DNA from: Marinobacter sp. 1-4A
GTDB taxonomy: Bacteria > Pseudomonadota > Gammaproteobacteria > Pseudomonadales > Oleiphilaceae
Reading direction: 5' to 3'
DNA length: 64,000 bases
Assembly (NCBI RefSeq): GCF_016597725.1
Contig: NZ_VCGY01000003.1
Span: 62,001 to 126,000, forward strand
Both the position numbers and the translations under genes were made by a program. The number at the start of each line of letters is the position of its first letter. Position 1 is the stretch's first letter. This document shows positions 9,189 through 17,682 of this stretch, piece by piece. The notes under the pieces were generated by a model. That model ran no database searches, was not told where the DNA came from, and saw only the letters and a list, made by a program, of their open reading frames with translations.

Positions 9189-9226
9189 CCTCTCTCCCTG
9201 TTATCCCGTAAAGGGCGGGAGAGAGG
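9189..9226 (-). terminator. Hairpin between dppA and dppB (partial terminator or mRNA stabiliser)
   Basis: A perfect 10-base stem (9189-9198 with 9217-9226, CCTCTCTCCC against GGGAGAGAGG) encloses an 18-base loop. There is no strong T tract after it on the minus strand, so it is better read as an attenuator or 3' end stabiliser for dppA mRNA than as a full terminator. Confidence 0.55.
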
Positions 9227-9251
9227 TTGGAGAGAGGGGGCAAACCCTCGT

Positions 9252-10814
9252 TTACTCTACGACCAGATCACCCAGATAAGGGAAGTTCATAACGTTCAGA
9301 ATCGGCTCGATCTTTACGTTTTTCTTGCTGGCCCAAGCCAGATCCTGCCAGTGCAGCGGAACGAAAGCAGCGTCGTCATACAAACGCTTCTCTACCTCTT
9401 GCAGCATGGCAGTACGCTTTTCAACATCGGTCTCGACGTTGGCTTTTGCAACCAGCGCGTCAATTTCCGGGTTACAGTAGTTACCCGCATTGTACTGACC
9501 AGCGCCGCTGCCAGCTTCAGGACAGAAGGTTAGGAACTCGTAGAAGTTGGCGGAATCCTCGGTGTCAGCGTGCCAGCCAATGAGCATCATATCGCCGGAG
9601 CGGTTATCAAACTCCGGCCAGTACTGTGCTTTTGGCAAGGTTTTAAGATCCACTTTGATGTTAATGCGAGCCAGCATGGCCGCTGCAGCTTGAGCGATTT
9701 TGTCGTCGTTAACGTAGCGATTGTTTGGCGCCATCATGGTAATGGTAAAGCCATCCTCATAACCGGCCTCTTTCATCAGCTCCTGAGCTTTTTTCACGTC
9801 ATAACGTGGCTTCAGGGATTCGTTGTGCCCTTGATAACCCGCTGGCGACAACTGAGCTGCTGGCGTAGCAAAACCTTTCATGATCTTGGCCGCGATGCCT
9901 TCCTGATTGATGGCATAGGCGATTGCCTGACGCACCTTGGGATTCTTAAAGGCTTCAACCCGTTCCTGATTCATGTGGAACATGATGATACGGGTACCAC
10001 TCATGGTGACCAGCTCCGAGTTCTTGTCACGTTTGATGCGATCAAGATCCGTAGGTGGCACAGGGGCAATGAAATCAACGCCGCCAGATAGTAGCGCCGA
10101 TACGCGAGTGTTATTTTCCTTGATTGGAGTTAGAACAATCTTCTTAACGTTGCCGGGAGATTCTTCATCCCAGTAATCCGCAAAACGTTCAAATTCCATG
10201 CGCACGCCCTGCTGGCGAGACTTGACTACGAAGGGGCCGGTACCAGACAGATTATCGGAGGCAAACGAGTTGCCGTGCTTCACAATCGCGCTCTTCTTTT
10301 TGCCATCGGCTGTCTCGCCGGAATAGAACTGACTGTCGAGCGGAAAAATGTAAGTGGCGGTATTGAGGAGCAGAGGGAAAGGCTCGCTAGTGACCAGTTC
10401 AAAGGTGTAATCATCAATAACGTTTATGCCACTGAACGGCTGGAAGATGGCCTTAAAGTCCTGACTTTCTTTTAGCCGATCGTAAGTGAACTTCACATCC
10501 TTGGCGGTGAACTCATTACCCGAATGGAATTTCACACCTTCACGGAGTTTAAAACGCATGGTTTTGTCATCAACACGCTCCCAGCTTTCCGCTAGGCGGC
10601 CTTCAAAACCAAGGTCTTTCGTCCAACGCACAAGCGGATCAAAAGACATATGAGACAACTGCAGAATGCCTCCCGAGAGCTGCTCGTGAATATCGAGAGT
10701 GACCGGGTCGGCGTCGTACGCCATTTTAAGCTCTTTCGTCGCTTCAGCAGACAGAGCAACAGGTGCCGTGGCAAGCGCCATGGTACCGACTAAAGCTGCA
10801 AGTAGTTTTTTCAT
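9252..10814 (-). CDS. dppA: Peptide ABC transporter substrate-binding protein (family 5, DppA-like)
   Basis: 520 aa from the ATG at 10814. This start is chosen because GGGA lies just upstream and the protein then begins with a classic signal peptide (MKKLLAALVGTMALATAP, cleavage near ALS-AEA). The open frame extends 38 codons further upstream without signal-like sequence. SBP family 5 features include the N-terminal DADPVTLDIHEQLSG, GVKFHSGNEFTAKDVKFTYD and ARVSALLSGGVDF-like segments. It is periplasmic and captures peptides or similar ligands for DppBCDF. As first gene of the operon it is probably the most expressed. Confidence 0.92.
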   Translation of the reverse strand: MKKLLAALVGTMALATAPVALSAEATKELKMAYDADPVTLDIHEQLSGGILQLSHMSFDPLVRWTKDLGFEGRLAESWERVDDKTMRFKLREGVKFHSGNEFTAKDVKFTYDRLKESQDFKAIFQPFSGINVIDDYTFELVTSEPFPLLLNTATYIFPLDSQFYSGETADGKKKSAIVKHGNSFASDNLSGTGPFVVKSRQQGVRMEFERFADYWDEESPGNVKKIVLTPIKENNTRVSALLSGGVDFIAPVPPTDLDRIKRDKNSELVTMSGTRIIMFHMNQERVEAFKNPKVRQAIAYAINQEGIAAKIMKGFATPAAQLSPAGYQGHNESLKPRYDVKKAQELMKEAGYEDGFTITMMAPNNRYVNDDKIAQAAAAMLARINIKVDLKTLPKAQYWPEFDNRSGDMMLIGWHADTEDSANFYEFLTFCPEAGSGAGQYNAGNYCNPEIDALVAKANVETDVEKRTAMLQEVEKRLYDDAAFVPLHWQDLAWASKKNVKIEPILNVMNFPYLGDLVVE

Positions 10815-10983
10815 TGCGTTTCCCGTCGTTGTTTTAAGAATTTTACGGCACTTTATTTGGGGCACACCGACACTCAGGCGCCCCGGACGTCTTCCATAGA
10901 AACTAGTCCCGGAAACTACGTACCGCAATCGAAATTACAACTTACGGTTATTCGTGAGCTGAATAGCGGCTTGCGCCCGCCCC

Positions 10984-11706
10984 TTAAAGACGAAATACCA
11001 GAGGCAAGATAAGTGCTGTAAAAACACCCGTCAGCCCCATACCCAAAGAGGCAAAGGCGCCTGCGGTATGGCTAATCTCGAAGGCTCTGGCCGTACCTAT
11101 GGCATGGCCATTGAGGCCCAGAGCAAACCCAACAATGCGCTCATCATCAATCTTGAGCCATTGCGCTAACAGGTCAACAAATAGGGCGGCAACAACACCC
11201 GTAATCAACAGCCCACCCATCATTAAAGGCACAGACCCACCCAACTGCTCTGTAATACCGATAGCAATGGGGGCGGTCACAGATTTAGGCGCAAGGGATG
11301 CCAGCACCTCCGGCGTGGCCCCCATCGCCCAAGCGATCACAACCGCATAAACAGCAGCCATGGTTGCCGCCAGCGGCAGCGTAACCACAATCGGCTTCCA
11401 CATGGCCCGAATGTGGTGAATTTGCTGATACAGAGGAATCCCCAAAGCTACGGTGGCAGGACCAAGCAACACAGTAATCCAAAGCGCCCCTTGCTGATAA
11501 CGAACATAGTCCAACGACAAAACCGCGATGACTGCCGCTAACATGACGGCAGAGAGCACCACCGGCGGCATCCATAAGGGCTTGCCTAGGCGCGCAAACA
11601 GCCAGTTACCGGCAAAAAATGCACTCAGTGTAAGACCGATTGCGAATATGGGGCTAGCTGACAAAACATCAGGAATAGCCATAAAGCGACCCGCAAGCTC
11701 AGTCAT
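10984..11706 (-). CDS. lrgB: LrgB/CidB-family membrane protein
   Basis: 240 aa with about six to eight hydrophobic segments. Family motifs: PPVVLSA, LLGPATVALGIPLYQQ, LAPKSVTAPIAIGI and GLNGHAIGTARAFE, all diagnostic of LrgB (YohK). In Gram-positive bacteria LrgAB/CidAB modulate murein hydrolase activity and autolysis; in Gram-negatives the pair has been linked to export of small carboxylates, so the role here is not settled. It overlaps lrgA by 8 bases. Confidence 0.92.
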   Translation of the reverse strand: MTELAGRFMAIPDVLSASPIFAIGLTLSAFFAGNWLFARLGKPLWMPPVVLSAVMLAAVIAVLSLDYVRYQQGALWITVLLGPATVALGIPLYQQIHHIRAMWKPIVVTLPLAATMAAVYAVVIAWAMGATPEVLASLAPKSVTAPIAIGITEQLGGSVPLMMGGLLITGVVAALFVDLLAQWLKIDDERIVGFALGLNGHAIGTARAFEISHTAGAFASLGMGLTGVFTALILPLVFRL

Positions 11707-12064
11707 TTGTTCGGCTCCGCGCAGACAAGCGCACCACCTGCTTCATCAGCAACAAGGTCGTTAAAACACTCAGAAAGGTGCCCAGCAGCAAGGCCGCCGA
11801 AACCGCCAGCCATTGCCCCGAAAACTGCGAAGCCATAAAGAACACCCCAACTACACCGGGCATAATCAGCAACACCAGAACGGAAATGAGTGCTTGGCTG
11901 GCCGACGCCAACGCATCACTCACCCTCCCCCGCAGCATTAGCGTTAATGTCATCAAAATCATACCTAGCACACCACCGCTGACCGGTATCAAAAACACCA
12001 ACCGCAAGGCTTCGCCAAATAGAAAAAAAAGAACCAAAATCAGAAAACCGCGCAACATCGACAT
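11699..12064 (-). CDS. lrgA: LrgA/CidA-family holin-like protein
   Basis: 121 aa with four hydrophobic segments. Family motifs include PVSGGVLGMILM near residue 30 and the LIMPGVVGVF segment. It is co-transcribed with lrgB. AGGAC lies just upstream of the ATG. It diverges from yaeQ, leaving about 75 bases for two promoters. Confidence 0.9.
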   Translation of the reverse strand: MSMLRGFLILVLFFLFGEALRLVFLIPVSGGVLGMILMTLTLMLRGRVSDALASASQALISVLVLLIMPGVVGVFFMASQFSGQWLAVSAALLLGTFLSVLTTLLLMKQVVRLSARSRTND

Positions 12065-12139
12065 ATCGTCCTGCTCACCCCCTGAAGAATTGCTTTACAC
12101 TAGCGCAAACCAACATCTTGATACCAATGCAGGACGGCC

Positions 12140-12679
12140 ATGGCGCTCAAAGCAACCATTTTTAAAGCCACACTCAATATTGCCGATATGGACAGGCACT
12201 ATTATGCAGATCATCAGCTCACCATAGCTCAACACCCGTCAGAGAATGACGAGCGCATGATGATTCGCCTGCTGGCGTTCGCCCTGAATGCACATGAAGA
12301 TCTGGACTTCACCAAGGGCCTAAGCACAGACGACGAGCCGGAGCTTTGGCAAAAAAGCCTAAGTGACGAGATTGAACTGTGGGTTGAACTAGGGTTGCCC
12401 GACGAAAGCCGCCTGCGCAAAGCCTGCAACCGCGCGCGTCAGGTTATTCTGTACGCTTATGGCTCGCGCGCAGTGCCCGTATGGCTGGAAAAAAACCAGA
12501 GCAAACTGCGCCGCTTCGATAACCTGCGAATTGTTGAATTGCCGAGTGAGTCCACAGAAGTCCTTGCTGGACTGGCTGAACGCAACATGAGTTTTCAGGT
12601 GACGATTCAGGATGGTGAGGTATCTTTCAGTAATGAGGGCGCACTGGCCAGTATTACTCCGGCCCCGCTATTCCCGTGA
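12140..12679 (+). CDS. yaeQ: YaeQ family protein
   Basis: 179 aa, the usual family length. The start [10 protein letters not shown], the segments [13 protein letters not shown] and [13 protein letters not shown], and the PD-(D/E)XK-like core ([27 protein letters not shown]) match YaeQ. YaeQ has a restriction-endonuclease-like fold; its biochemical role is not established. It is a monocistronic gene immediately upstream of the tRNA-Arg. Confidence 0.92.
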   Translation: MALKATIFKATLNIADMDRHYYADHQLTIAQHPSENDERMMIRLLAFALNAHEDLDFTKGLSTDDEPELWQKSLSDEIELWVELGLPDESRLRKACNRARQVILYAYGSRAVPVWLEKNQSKLRRFDNLRIVELPSESTEVLAGLAERNMSFQVTIQDGEVSFSNEGALASITPAPLFP

Positions 12680-12778
12680 CGAAAGGCTACCCCGACCAGC
12701 GCGCCGGGACTGGACAGCGTAGGCTTGCACACGTAAGATTGCGCACTCGAAATTGACGCACAGCCGTCGCATTCGAAT

Positions 12779-12855
12779 GCGCCCGTAGCTCAGCTGGATA
12801 GAGTACCGCCCTCCGAAGGCGGTGGTCACAGGTTCAAATCCTGTCGGGCGCGCCA
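12779..12855 (+). tRNA. tRNA-Arg (anticodon CCG)
   Basis: A 77-base cloverleaf with encoded CCA. The acceptor arm GCGCCCG (12779-12785) pairs with CGGGCGC (12845-12851), discriminator G, CCA at 12853-12855. The anticodon stem CCGCC/GGCGG encloses loop CTCCGAA, giving anticodon CCG for codon CGG. The T arm is ACAGG-TTCAAAT-CCTGT. It borders the accessory stretch to its right, consistent with use as an integration site. Confidence 0.98.
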
Positions 12856-12863
12856 TATTTTTC

Positions 12864-12896
12864 AAGGCCTTACGTGAAAGCGTAGGGCCTTTTTAA
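12864..12896 (+). terminator. Rho-independent terminator after tRNA-Arg
   Basis: An 11-base stem (AAGGCCTTACG at 12864-12874 with CGTAGGGCCTT at 12881-12891, one G-T wobble) is followed by TTTTAATTTT. Confidence 0.85.
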
Positions 12897-13111
12897 TTTT
12901 CTGTGTCCAAATTGTGTCCATGGCGCGCCCCAGAATTGAAACTGCATTTTCTTGGCGCGGGAATTATGCCCTTTGCCTGATTGCACTCCTTGATAGTGAG
13001 GGCGCAGATCTTGCCGCTCGACCGCCCTTTTCTGCGCCAGCGCCATCTGGCGTCTAAACTACTATTGCATGCGCACCATCTCGACTAGTTGATTTGTAGC
13101 GAGACTAGCAT
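12897..13111. other. Possible integration scar downstream of tRNA-Arg
   Basis: No gene is visible. TGTGTCCA occurs twice (12902-12909 and 12913-12920) with an 11-base period. The next bases TGGCGCGCCC (12921-12930) are the reverse complement of the tRNA 3' end GGGCGCGCCA (12846-12855). Such motifs next to a tRNA suggest a remnant of a tyrosine-recombinase element, but no integrase gene remains in the window. Confidence 0.35.
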
Positions 13112-13618
13112 TGCACACGCAACAGCGACTCTTCTGAAATCCTCGTAGAAAATGGCGTTATTCAAAAAGTTGGAGCTGACTTACCCCCGGCAGAGGAAAC
13201 CATCGACCTAAGAGGTTTACACGAGTATGTCTCCAAGGGTGTTCAGTTCGTCCGTACCCATATCGACTTCTGCGACCCGAACCTGACAGGGCTAAAGGTC
13301 ATGATGGAGGTTCGTGAGTAACTTAAGGATAAAGTGACCATTCAGATTGTCGCCTTCCCACAGGAGGGAATGTACGCCTACAAAGGCGGCAAGACACCTC
13401 CCCTCAAACGCCGAGGCATGACCCGCGTGAAGGAATTCTGGGAGAGCGATATAAACGTATGCTTTGGTCAGGACTCCATCAACGACCCTTGGTTTTCTAT
13501 TGGCAATGGGGAGCACTTGTTTAAGAAGCCTGAACCCAGCTACGAGGTTGAAATCGATCTGTTGGATAGCTTCGCTCAGGTCATTACCAAGAGGCAACAT
13601 CTAGCAACAAGTGTTTAA
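13112..13618 (+). pseudogene. Cytosine deaminase-like amidohydrolase relic (two internal deletions, one stop)
   Basis: One frame carries three blocks resembling E. coli CodA. An N-terminal beta strand block includes ILVENGVIQKVGADLP. Block two contains GVQFVRTHIDFCDPNLTGLK and, after an in-frame TAA at 13319-13321, TIQIVAFPQEGMYAY. Block three is KRRGMTRVKEFWESDINVCF followed by GQDSINDPW. Relative to CodA, the stretch holding the N-terminal metal motif HxH and the central stretch with the catalytic His/Glu region are missing, while the frame stays constant. The end (about 13520-13618) is not recognisable. No ribosome site or start codon is evident, so it cannot encode a working deaminase. 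An open frame starting at a GTG (13334) covers only the last half. Confidence 0.75.
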
Positions 13619-13711
13619 AAATAATAAGACTGCAACTACGCTTATTTGTAGCCCTTCACCGCACAAAATTGGTGAAAGCCTTCTAATTCAGGAATGAAAT
13701 GGGAGACAAAC

Positions 13712-14260
13712 ATGTATAGCAAAAAACTCGGACTTCCCCTTATAGCAGCTTCCGCAGCGTTGCTTCTATCCACATCGCAGGCGCTCGCAGAGCCGAAGCT
13801 TGAGGTGGAAATGTTTGAAGCAAGTGTGGATGGCAAAGGAGATTCATTAGGGACGGTCACCCTCATCGCCTATGACGAGGGCGTACTAGTTGAGTCGGAC
13901 CTTCGCAAGCTTGCACCTGGCACTCATGGCTTCCACCTTCACGAAAACCCTGGCTGCAGTCCGATAAAAAAAGATGGAAAAACGACACCAGCAGGCTCTG
14001 CTGGCGGTCATTACGACCCGCAAAAGGCCAAAGAGCATAAAGGCCCATTCGACGTCTCAGGGCATCTAGGAGACCTGCCGAGGCTTCACGTGGGCCCTGA
14101 TGGGGAAAACGCCCAAACCAATATTGCGCCAAGGCTGAAGCTGGCCGACTTTAAAGGCCGTGCTCTGGTCATTCATGGCGGAGGCGATAACTACTCAGAT
14201 TCTCCCCAGCCTCTGGGCGGAGGCGGTGCTCGTATAGCCTGCGGAGTTGTTGCTGACTAA
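13712..14260 (+). CDS. sodC: Periplasmic Cu,Zn superoxide dismutase
   Basis: 182 aa from the ATG at 13712, chosen because GGGAGA lies 5 bases upstream and the product then starts with a signal peptide (MYSKKLGLPLIAASAALLL, cleavage near ALA-EPK). Metal ligands are seen in GFHLHENPGC, GGHYDP and VIHGGGDNYSD; the end GGGGARIACGVV gives the second half of the conserved disulfide. The enzyme dismutates superoxide in the periplasm. An ATG at 13694 would add six residues and is less likely. A single gene, flanked by a codA relic and a CarD gene. Confidence 0.95.
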   Translation: MYSKKLGLPLIAASAALLLSTSQALAEPKLEVEMFEASVDGKGDSLGTVTLIAYDEGVLVESDLRKLAPGTHGFHLHENPGCSPIKKDGKTTPAGSAGGHYDPQKAKEHKGPFDVSGHLGDLPRLHVGPDGENAQTNIAPRLKLADFKGRALVIHGGGDNYSDSPQPLGGGGARIACGVVAD

Positions 14261-14463
14261 TAGGAGGCTTTTCAGGTAGACCAGCTGTGTAACGATCACG
14301 CCATGGGCACCGCCGAAAAGCTAATCAACATTTAAACCATCTTCCCGAGCCAAAATAGCTTGCAATCAGGGTCGCCTTGAGATAATGCTAGGAATGATGT
14401 AACATACTGATTATATTTATTTTTTATAAAAATGGATTCTACAACTAAAACAAGGAGAACATC

Positions 14464-14955
14464 ATCACTATTAATCAAGGTGACCGCATTTATCATCCGG
14501 GGCATGGCATCGGTATAGTTAAATCTATTCGCAAAAAGAGCTTTTTTGGCGAAGACAAAGCCAAGTTCGTCAAGTTCTATTTCGAGCGTGACGATCTCAC
14601 TTGGCTGGTGCGCGCTAGTGACATCCCGAGCACAATTCGCATGCCAATGAGCGCCAAAGAGGCAAAAAAGATCATTAACCATTTGAAGAGCTGGCAAGGC
14701 ACGTTGAGCGAGCAATGGAAAACCCGATCAACAGCAAATCAGGCTGCTATCGATAAAGGCGACCCATATGGCTACGCTGAAGTGGTGAAGGGGCTAAGCG
14801 TGATGCAAGAACAAAATGCGTTGAGCATGACTGACCGCAGACACCTGAACCTTGGCATGGCGTTTCTTTGTGAGGAACTGGCCAACGCGTTGGGAAAAAC
14901 TCAAGCCAGAGTGCGTCAGCTTATTGAAGAAGCTACAACATTCCGGCCTGCCTAA
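14464..14955 (+). CDS. CarD-like (CarD_CdnL_TRCF) regulator with no standard start codon
   Basis: About 163 aa. The N-terminus GDRIYHPGHGIGIV, the following KSIRKKSFFGED and the FVKFYFERDDLTWLV strand match the Tudor-like RNA polymerase-interacting domain of CarD/CdnL. The helical C-terminal part (about 60-163) resembles the DNA-contacting helices of the family. The frame opens after a TAA at 14446 and contains no ATG, GTG or TTG before the conserved domain. A strong AAGGAG (14452-14457) is followed by ATC at 14461, ATC at 14464 (six-base spacing) and ATT at 14470. I chose 14464 on spacing. Rare ATT/ATC initiation is known (infC uses ATT); a lost ATG or a sequence error are alternatives. An ATG at 14432 is out of frame. 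Confidence 0.65.
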   Translation: MTINQGDRIYHPGHGIGIVKSIRKKSFFGEDKAKFVKFYFERDDLTWLVRASDIPSTIRMPMSAKEAKKIINHLKSWQGTLSEQWKTRSTANQAAIDKGDPYGYAEVVKGLSVMQEQNALSMTDRRHLNLGMAFLCEELANALGKTQARVRQLIEEATTFRPA

Positions 14956-15394
14956 GCGGCTGGTGATACACCACCAGCAAAAATATCAGAACAGCACAGG
15001 ACGCGATTTCAGCCAAAGGATTTGGCTTTTTATAATGGTTTATCGGTCACCTTTCTTTATCGGCCCGGACCGTTTTGTCTATGAATCTCGCCATTTTAAT
15101 CGCGGTGGCGACTGACTCTTTATCGCCGCGAGAAAGTTGGTCGATTTTGTATTCTTCAACAAGCGAGTCTTTTCCGCCACCGGCAAGGGCCGGCTAAGCA
15201 GGTAGCCCTAAAGCTGGTCACAGCCTTGCCCACCATTAATACAGGATTCAGTACAGCCATAGCTTATTTTGCAAACCATTAGACGCTTTGCCGTTGAACC
15301 TGTTATAAAAAACCACTCTCTAATTTCCCCAGGCAATTGTAAATCTTGTCGCCTCGACGTAGGCTACAACGCTTTTTTCGTGTACGGAAACACT
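14956..15394. other. Intergenic stretch between CarD and HPP genes
   Basis: About 440 bases with no convincing gene. It contains a probable terminator (15011-15031) and a short 38-codon open frame from 15080 with no ribosome site. Low-complexity features or repeats were not seen. Confidence 0.4.
15011..15031 (+). terminator. Probable terminator of the CarD gene
   Basis: AGCCAAA (15011-15017) and TTTGGCT (15021-15027) form a 7-base stem with loop GGA, followed by TTTTAT. It lies 56 bases after the CarD stop. Confidence 0.7.
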
Positions 15395-16024
15395 ATGGGT
15401 ATCAAGAACGAGCGACTGCGGTGGCAACTGGCCTCCGGCGTTTTGAAGGCGGTCCATTTAGAGCGCTTGGCGAACCGGTACAGCCGAAGAGCTGTTATGG
15501 CTGGCTTTAACCTCGTGAACGGCGGGCTGAGCATCGCCTTGGTGGCGTTCATAGCCCTGGTGACTCAAGAAGCCTTCATCTTCCCCTCACTGGGGGCGAC
15601 TGCTTTTATTCTTTTTTATGTACCTATGGCTCAGCCAGCCTCACCTAAAAACACACTGTGTGGTCACCTGATTGGCGCTTTGATGGGCCTGCTAGCACTG
15701 TATCTTTTCGGTTTACAAGATTCGCCATCTGCATTTACAACCCATGTGGACCTACCGCGGGTTGGTGCTGCAGCACTGTCTTTGGGGCTAACCAGTTGCT
15801 TGATGGTCTTGCTTAAAGTTGCCCACCCTCCGGCAGGCGCAACGGCGCTGATTGTCTCTCTTGGCCTTATGCCGAACCCTTCCCAGCTGCCCATTTTGAT
15901 GGCCGGAGTACTGGTGTTACTTGTTCATGCGTTTTTGATGAATCGCCTTTCCGGCATCCCCTACCCGCTCTGGTCGTCCAGTACCGCCGGGCCGCCCCTA
16001 TCGCTGAGTCCTGAGAGGACATAG
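15395..16024 (+). CDS. HPP family membrane protein
   Basis: 209 aa from the ATG at 15395 (MGIKNERLRW). The open frame begins 42 codons earlier, but that part is not protein-like. Four or more membrane segments are apparent (about 45-65, 70-88, 98-118, 140-160, 178-198). The family signature HPP occurs in LLKVAHPPAGATAL (about residues 150-163), with an earlier PSLGATAFILF segment. HPP proteins are integral membrane proteins; some plant and cyanobacterial members have been linked to nitrite transport, but the role here is unknown. The ribosome site is weak (CGGAAAC). Confidence 0.8.
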   Translation: MGIKNERLRWQLASGVLKAVHLERLANRYSRRAVMAGFNLVNGGLSIALVAFIALVTQEAFIFPSLGATAFILFYVPMAQPASPKNTLCGHLIGALMGLLALYLFGLQDSPSAFTTHVDLPRVGAAALSLGLTSCLMVLLKVAHPPAGATALIVSLGLMPNPSQLPILMAGVLVLLVHAFLMNRLSGIPYPLWSSSTAGPPLSLSPERT

Positions 16025-16161
16025 CGCGATAGCCGAACGCATTGACACATCGCGAGCGACGGTAAATTGACTCATTCAGTAACCAAACAGCGCCATATTT
16101 TACACCATTTAACACCTTGGCCCGATAGGATTGCATTGTCCACTTTTTATGGAGATGCATA

Positions 16162-17598
16162 ATGTCCTTCCCAACCAACACACGGCTAAGCTACCTTGCC
16201 ATCGCGCTAAGCGCGCTACTGACAGCCTGTGGCGGTGGTGGCTCATCATCCTCTACACCTGAAACTCCAGACGCATCGGCGAATACGCCGGACACCAGTG
16301 CACCTGACACCAACACCCCTCCTGCAGAAACGACGGACCAAAAGTTTTGGGTAGAGGGCTTTGCGGTTAAGGGAGCGATTGACGGTGGGCTAATCTCTAT
16401 TTGGTACCTCAAGCCCGATTTCAGGACGGACAATGGATGGGAGCAAATAGGGGAAACTACCAGAACCGACCAGAATGGTGCATTTCGCATCTCAGTGCCT
16501 GAGGTTTATACCTCTCAGCCGCTAAAAGTGGTTCTAAAATCCGATACGCAAACCCTTATGCGTTGCGACGCCAAACCAGCGTGTAACACGCCATCGGGTG
16601 TTAGTGTAGGTTTTGGCGAGTGGTTTTGGCCGGGAAACAACCTGGAACTGAAGTCCCTCGTGAACACAGCTGATGCAAACCAAAGCGTAGTTTTAACACC
16701 GCTGGTAACTCTGGTATTCGAAAAATTCATTAAGTCTACCAGCCGCCGTTTTTCCAAGTTTGCAGAGTTGCTACGGTTTCAGGAAGACCGCTACGGCCTC
16801 GAAGCTGGCGCCCTTTGGAGAAAGCCCGTCGATTTGGCAGCACCCGACTTGAATAACGTTCAAGCATCGGACTTGAAAACAGCCTTATTGAATATTGCCT
16901 TTCTGAGCCTTGCAGATGGGCAAGAGTGGAACACATTGGGCGATGTACTTAACGCTGCGCAGGAAACCGCTGACTCGAATGGTGACTTACCACTTAAATC
17001 GGAAAGCAATCTGGGCCTGAGCGTTGAGCTGTTAACGCTGGCCGGTATGCTACAAGCTGAATATTTGCAGGATTATCTGGAAACTGCCGGTGTTCGCGAT
17101 AGCGTTCTTGCTGCAGCGGTAGCTGGCCTTGAAGAAACCCTGATATCAACCGGAAATCCACCTGCACCGCAGCCAACTCCGGAACCAGTGCCTACACCTG
17201 AGCCTACTCCAGAGCCTGTGCCCGAGCCAACACCTCTGCCTACTCCAGAGCCGGAGCCAACACCTGTACCTACGCCGGAGCCAACGCCCACTCCAGAGCC
17301 AGAGACACCTCCGGTGGCGGTAACAGGCTCCGCGACAATGAGCTGGACCGCACCTGGAACCCGAGTAAATGGCGTATCGCTGACAATGGGTGAAATTGAA
17401 AAGTATGTTGTCAAGTACGGCAAAGAGCAGAACATTGAAGACAGAGCCCATGAAGCAGAGGTGACAGATGGTCAGGCGATGGAATACCAGATTGCGGGTC
17501 TTACAGAAGGCACCTGGTACTTCGCAATCAAAACCATAGATACCAATGGTCTTGAAAGTGACTGGTCAACCTCTGTTAGCAAAACGATTTCCCGGTAA
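16162..17598 (+). CDS. Putative lipoprotein with PT/PE-rich linker and FN3-like C-terminus
   Basis: 478 aa, not recognised as a named family. A lipoprotein signal ends in LLTAC, with Cys23 as lipidation site followed by GGGGSSSS. A Thr/Pro/Asp-rich spacer (about 28-58) leads to a domain of unknown type (about 59-325) whose first part resembles carboxypeptidase-regulatory-like strands (VKGAIDGGLISIWYL, TDQNGAFRISVP). A long PTPEP-type repeat linker (about 330-388) precedes an approximately 85-residue fibronectin III-like domain (MSWTAPGTR ... YQIAGLTEGTWYFAIKTIDTNG). The layout suggests an outer-membrane-anchored, surface or periplasmic protein with a long rigid spacer. GGAG precedes the ATG. 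It is followed by a bidirectional terminator. Confidence 0.8.
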   Translation: MSFPTNTRLSYLAIALSALLTACGGGGSSSSTPETPDASANTPDTSAPDTNTPPAETTDQKFWVEGFAVKGAIDGGLISIWYLKPDFRTDNGWEQIGETTRTDQNGAFRISVPEVYTSQPLKVVLKSDTQTLMRCDAKPACNTPSGVSVGFGEWFWPGNNLELKSLVNTADANQSVVLTPLVTLVFEKFIKSTSRRFSKFAELLRFQEDRYGLEAGALWRKPVDLAAPDLNNVQASDLKTALLNIAFLSLADGQEWNTLGDVLNAAQETADSNGDLPLKSESNLGLSVELLTLAGMLQAEYLQDYLETAGVRDSVLAAAVAGLEETLISTGNPPAPQPTPEPVPTPEPTPEPVPEPTPLPTPEPEPTPVPTPEPTPTPEPETPPVAVTGSATMSWTAPGTRVNGVSLTMGEIEKYVVKYGKEQNIEDRAHEAEVTDGQAMEYQIAGLTEGTWYFAIKTIDTNGLESDWSTSVSKTISR

Positions 17599-17642
17599 TC
17601 CGGGGAACCCAATCTCGGTTTTTTAGAAGCGCCAAACGTATA

Positions 17643-17678
17643 AGGCCAGCCCGTCATCACAGACGGGCTGGCCTATTT
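17643..17678. terminator. Bidirectional terminator between convergent genes
   Basis: A perfect 13-base stem (17643-17655 with 17662-17674) closes on the loop ATCACA and is followed by ATTT. It lies between the lipoprotein gene and the convergent M19-lectin relic. Confidence 0.8.
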
Positions 17679-17682
17679 GCAC

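Noticed and set aside
12668..12865. Leftward open frame whose product begins [17 protein letters not shown]
   Set aside because: It is antisense to tRNA-Arg; such [12 protein letters not shown] products are well-known artefacts of tRNA genes.
14432..14530. Possible start of the CarD gene at the ATG at 14432
   Set aside because: It is in a different frame, lacks a ribosome site and ends soon; a single-base error would be needed to join it to the CarD frame.
12856..15394. Intact genomic island or prophage next to the tRNA
   Set aside because: No integrase, phage structural gene or flanking direct repeat copy of the tRNA end was found; only scar-like motifs and relics.
17161..17310. Tandem repeat that might be CRISPR-like
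   Set aside because: The repeats are codon-level PTPEP units inside a coding sequence without spacers or cas genes.
17073..17451. Gly/Val- and Arg/Trp-rich open frames opposite the lipoprotein gene
   Set aside because: They arise from the antisense of the PTPEP repeat; low complexity and no ribosome site.
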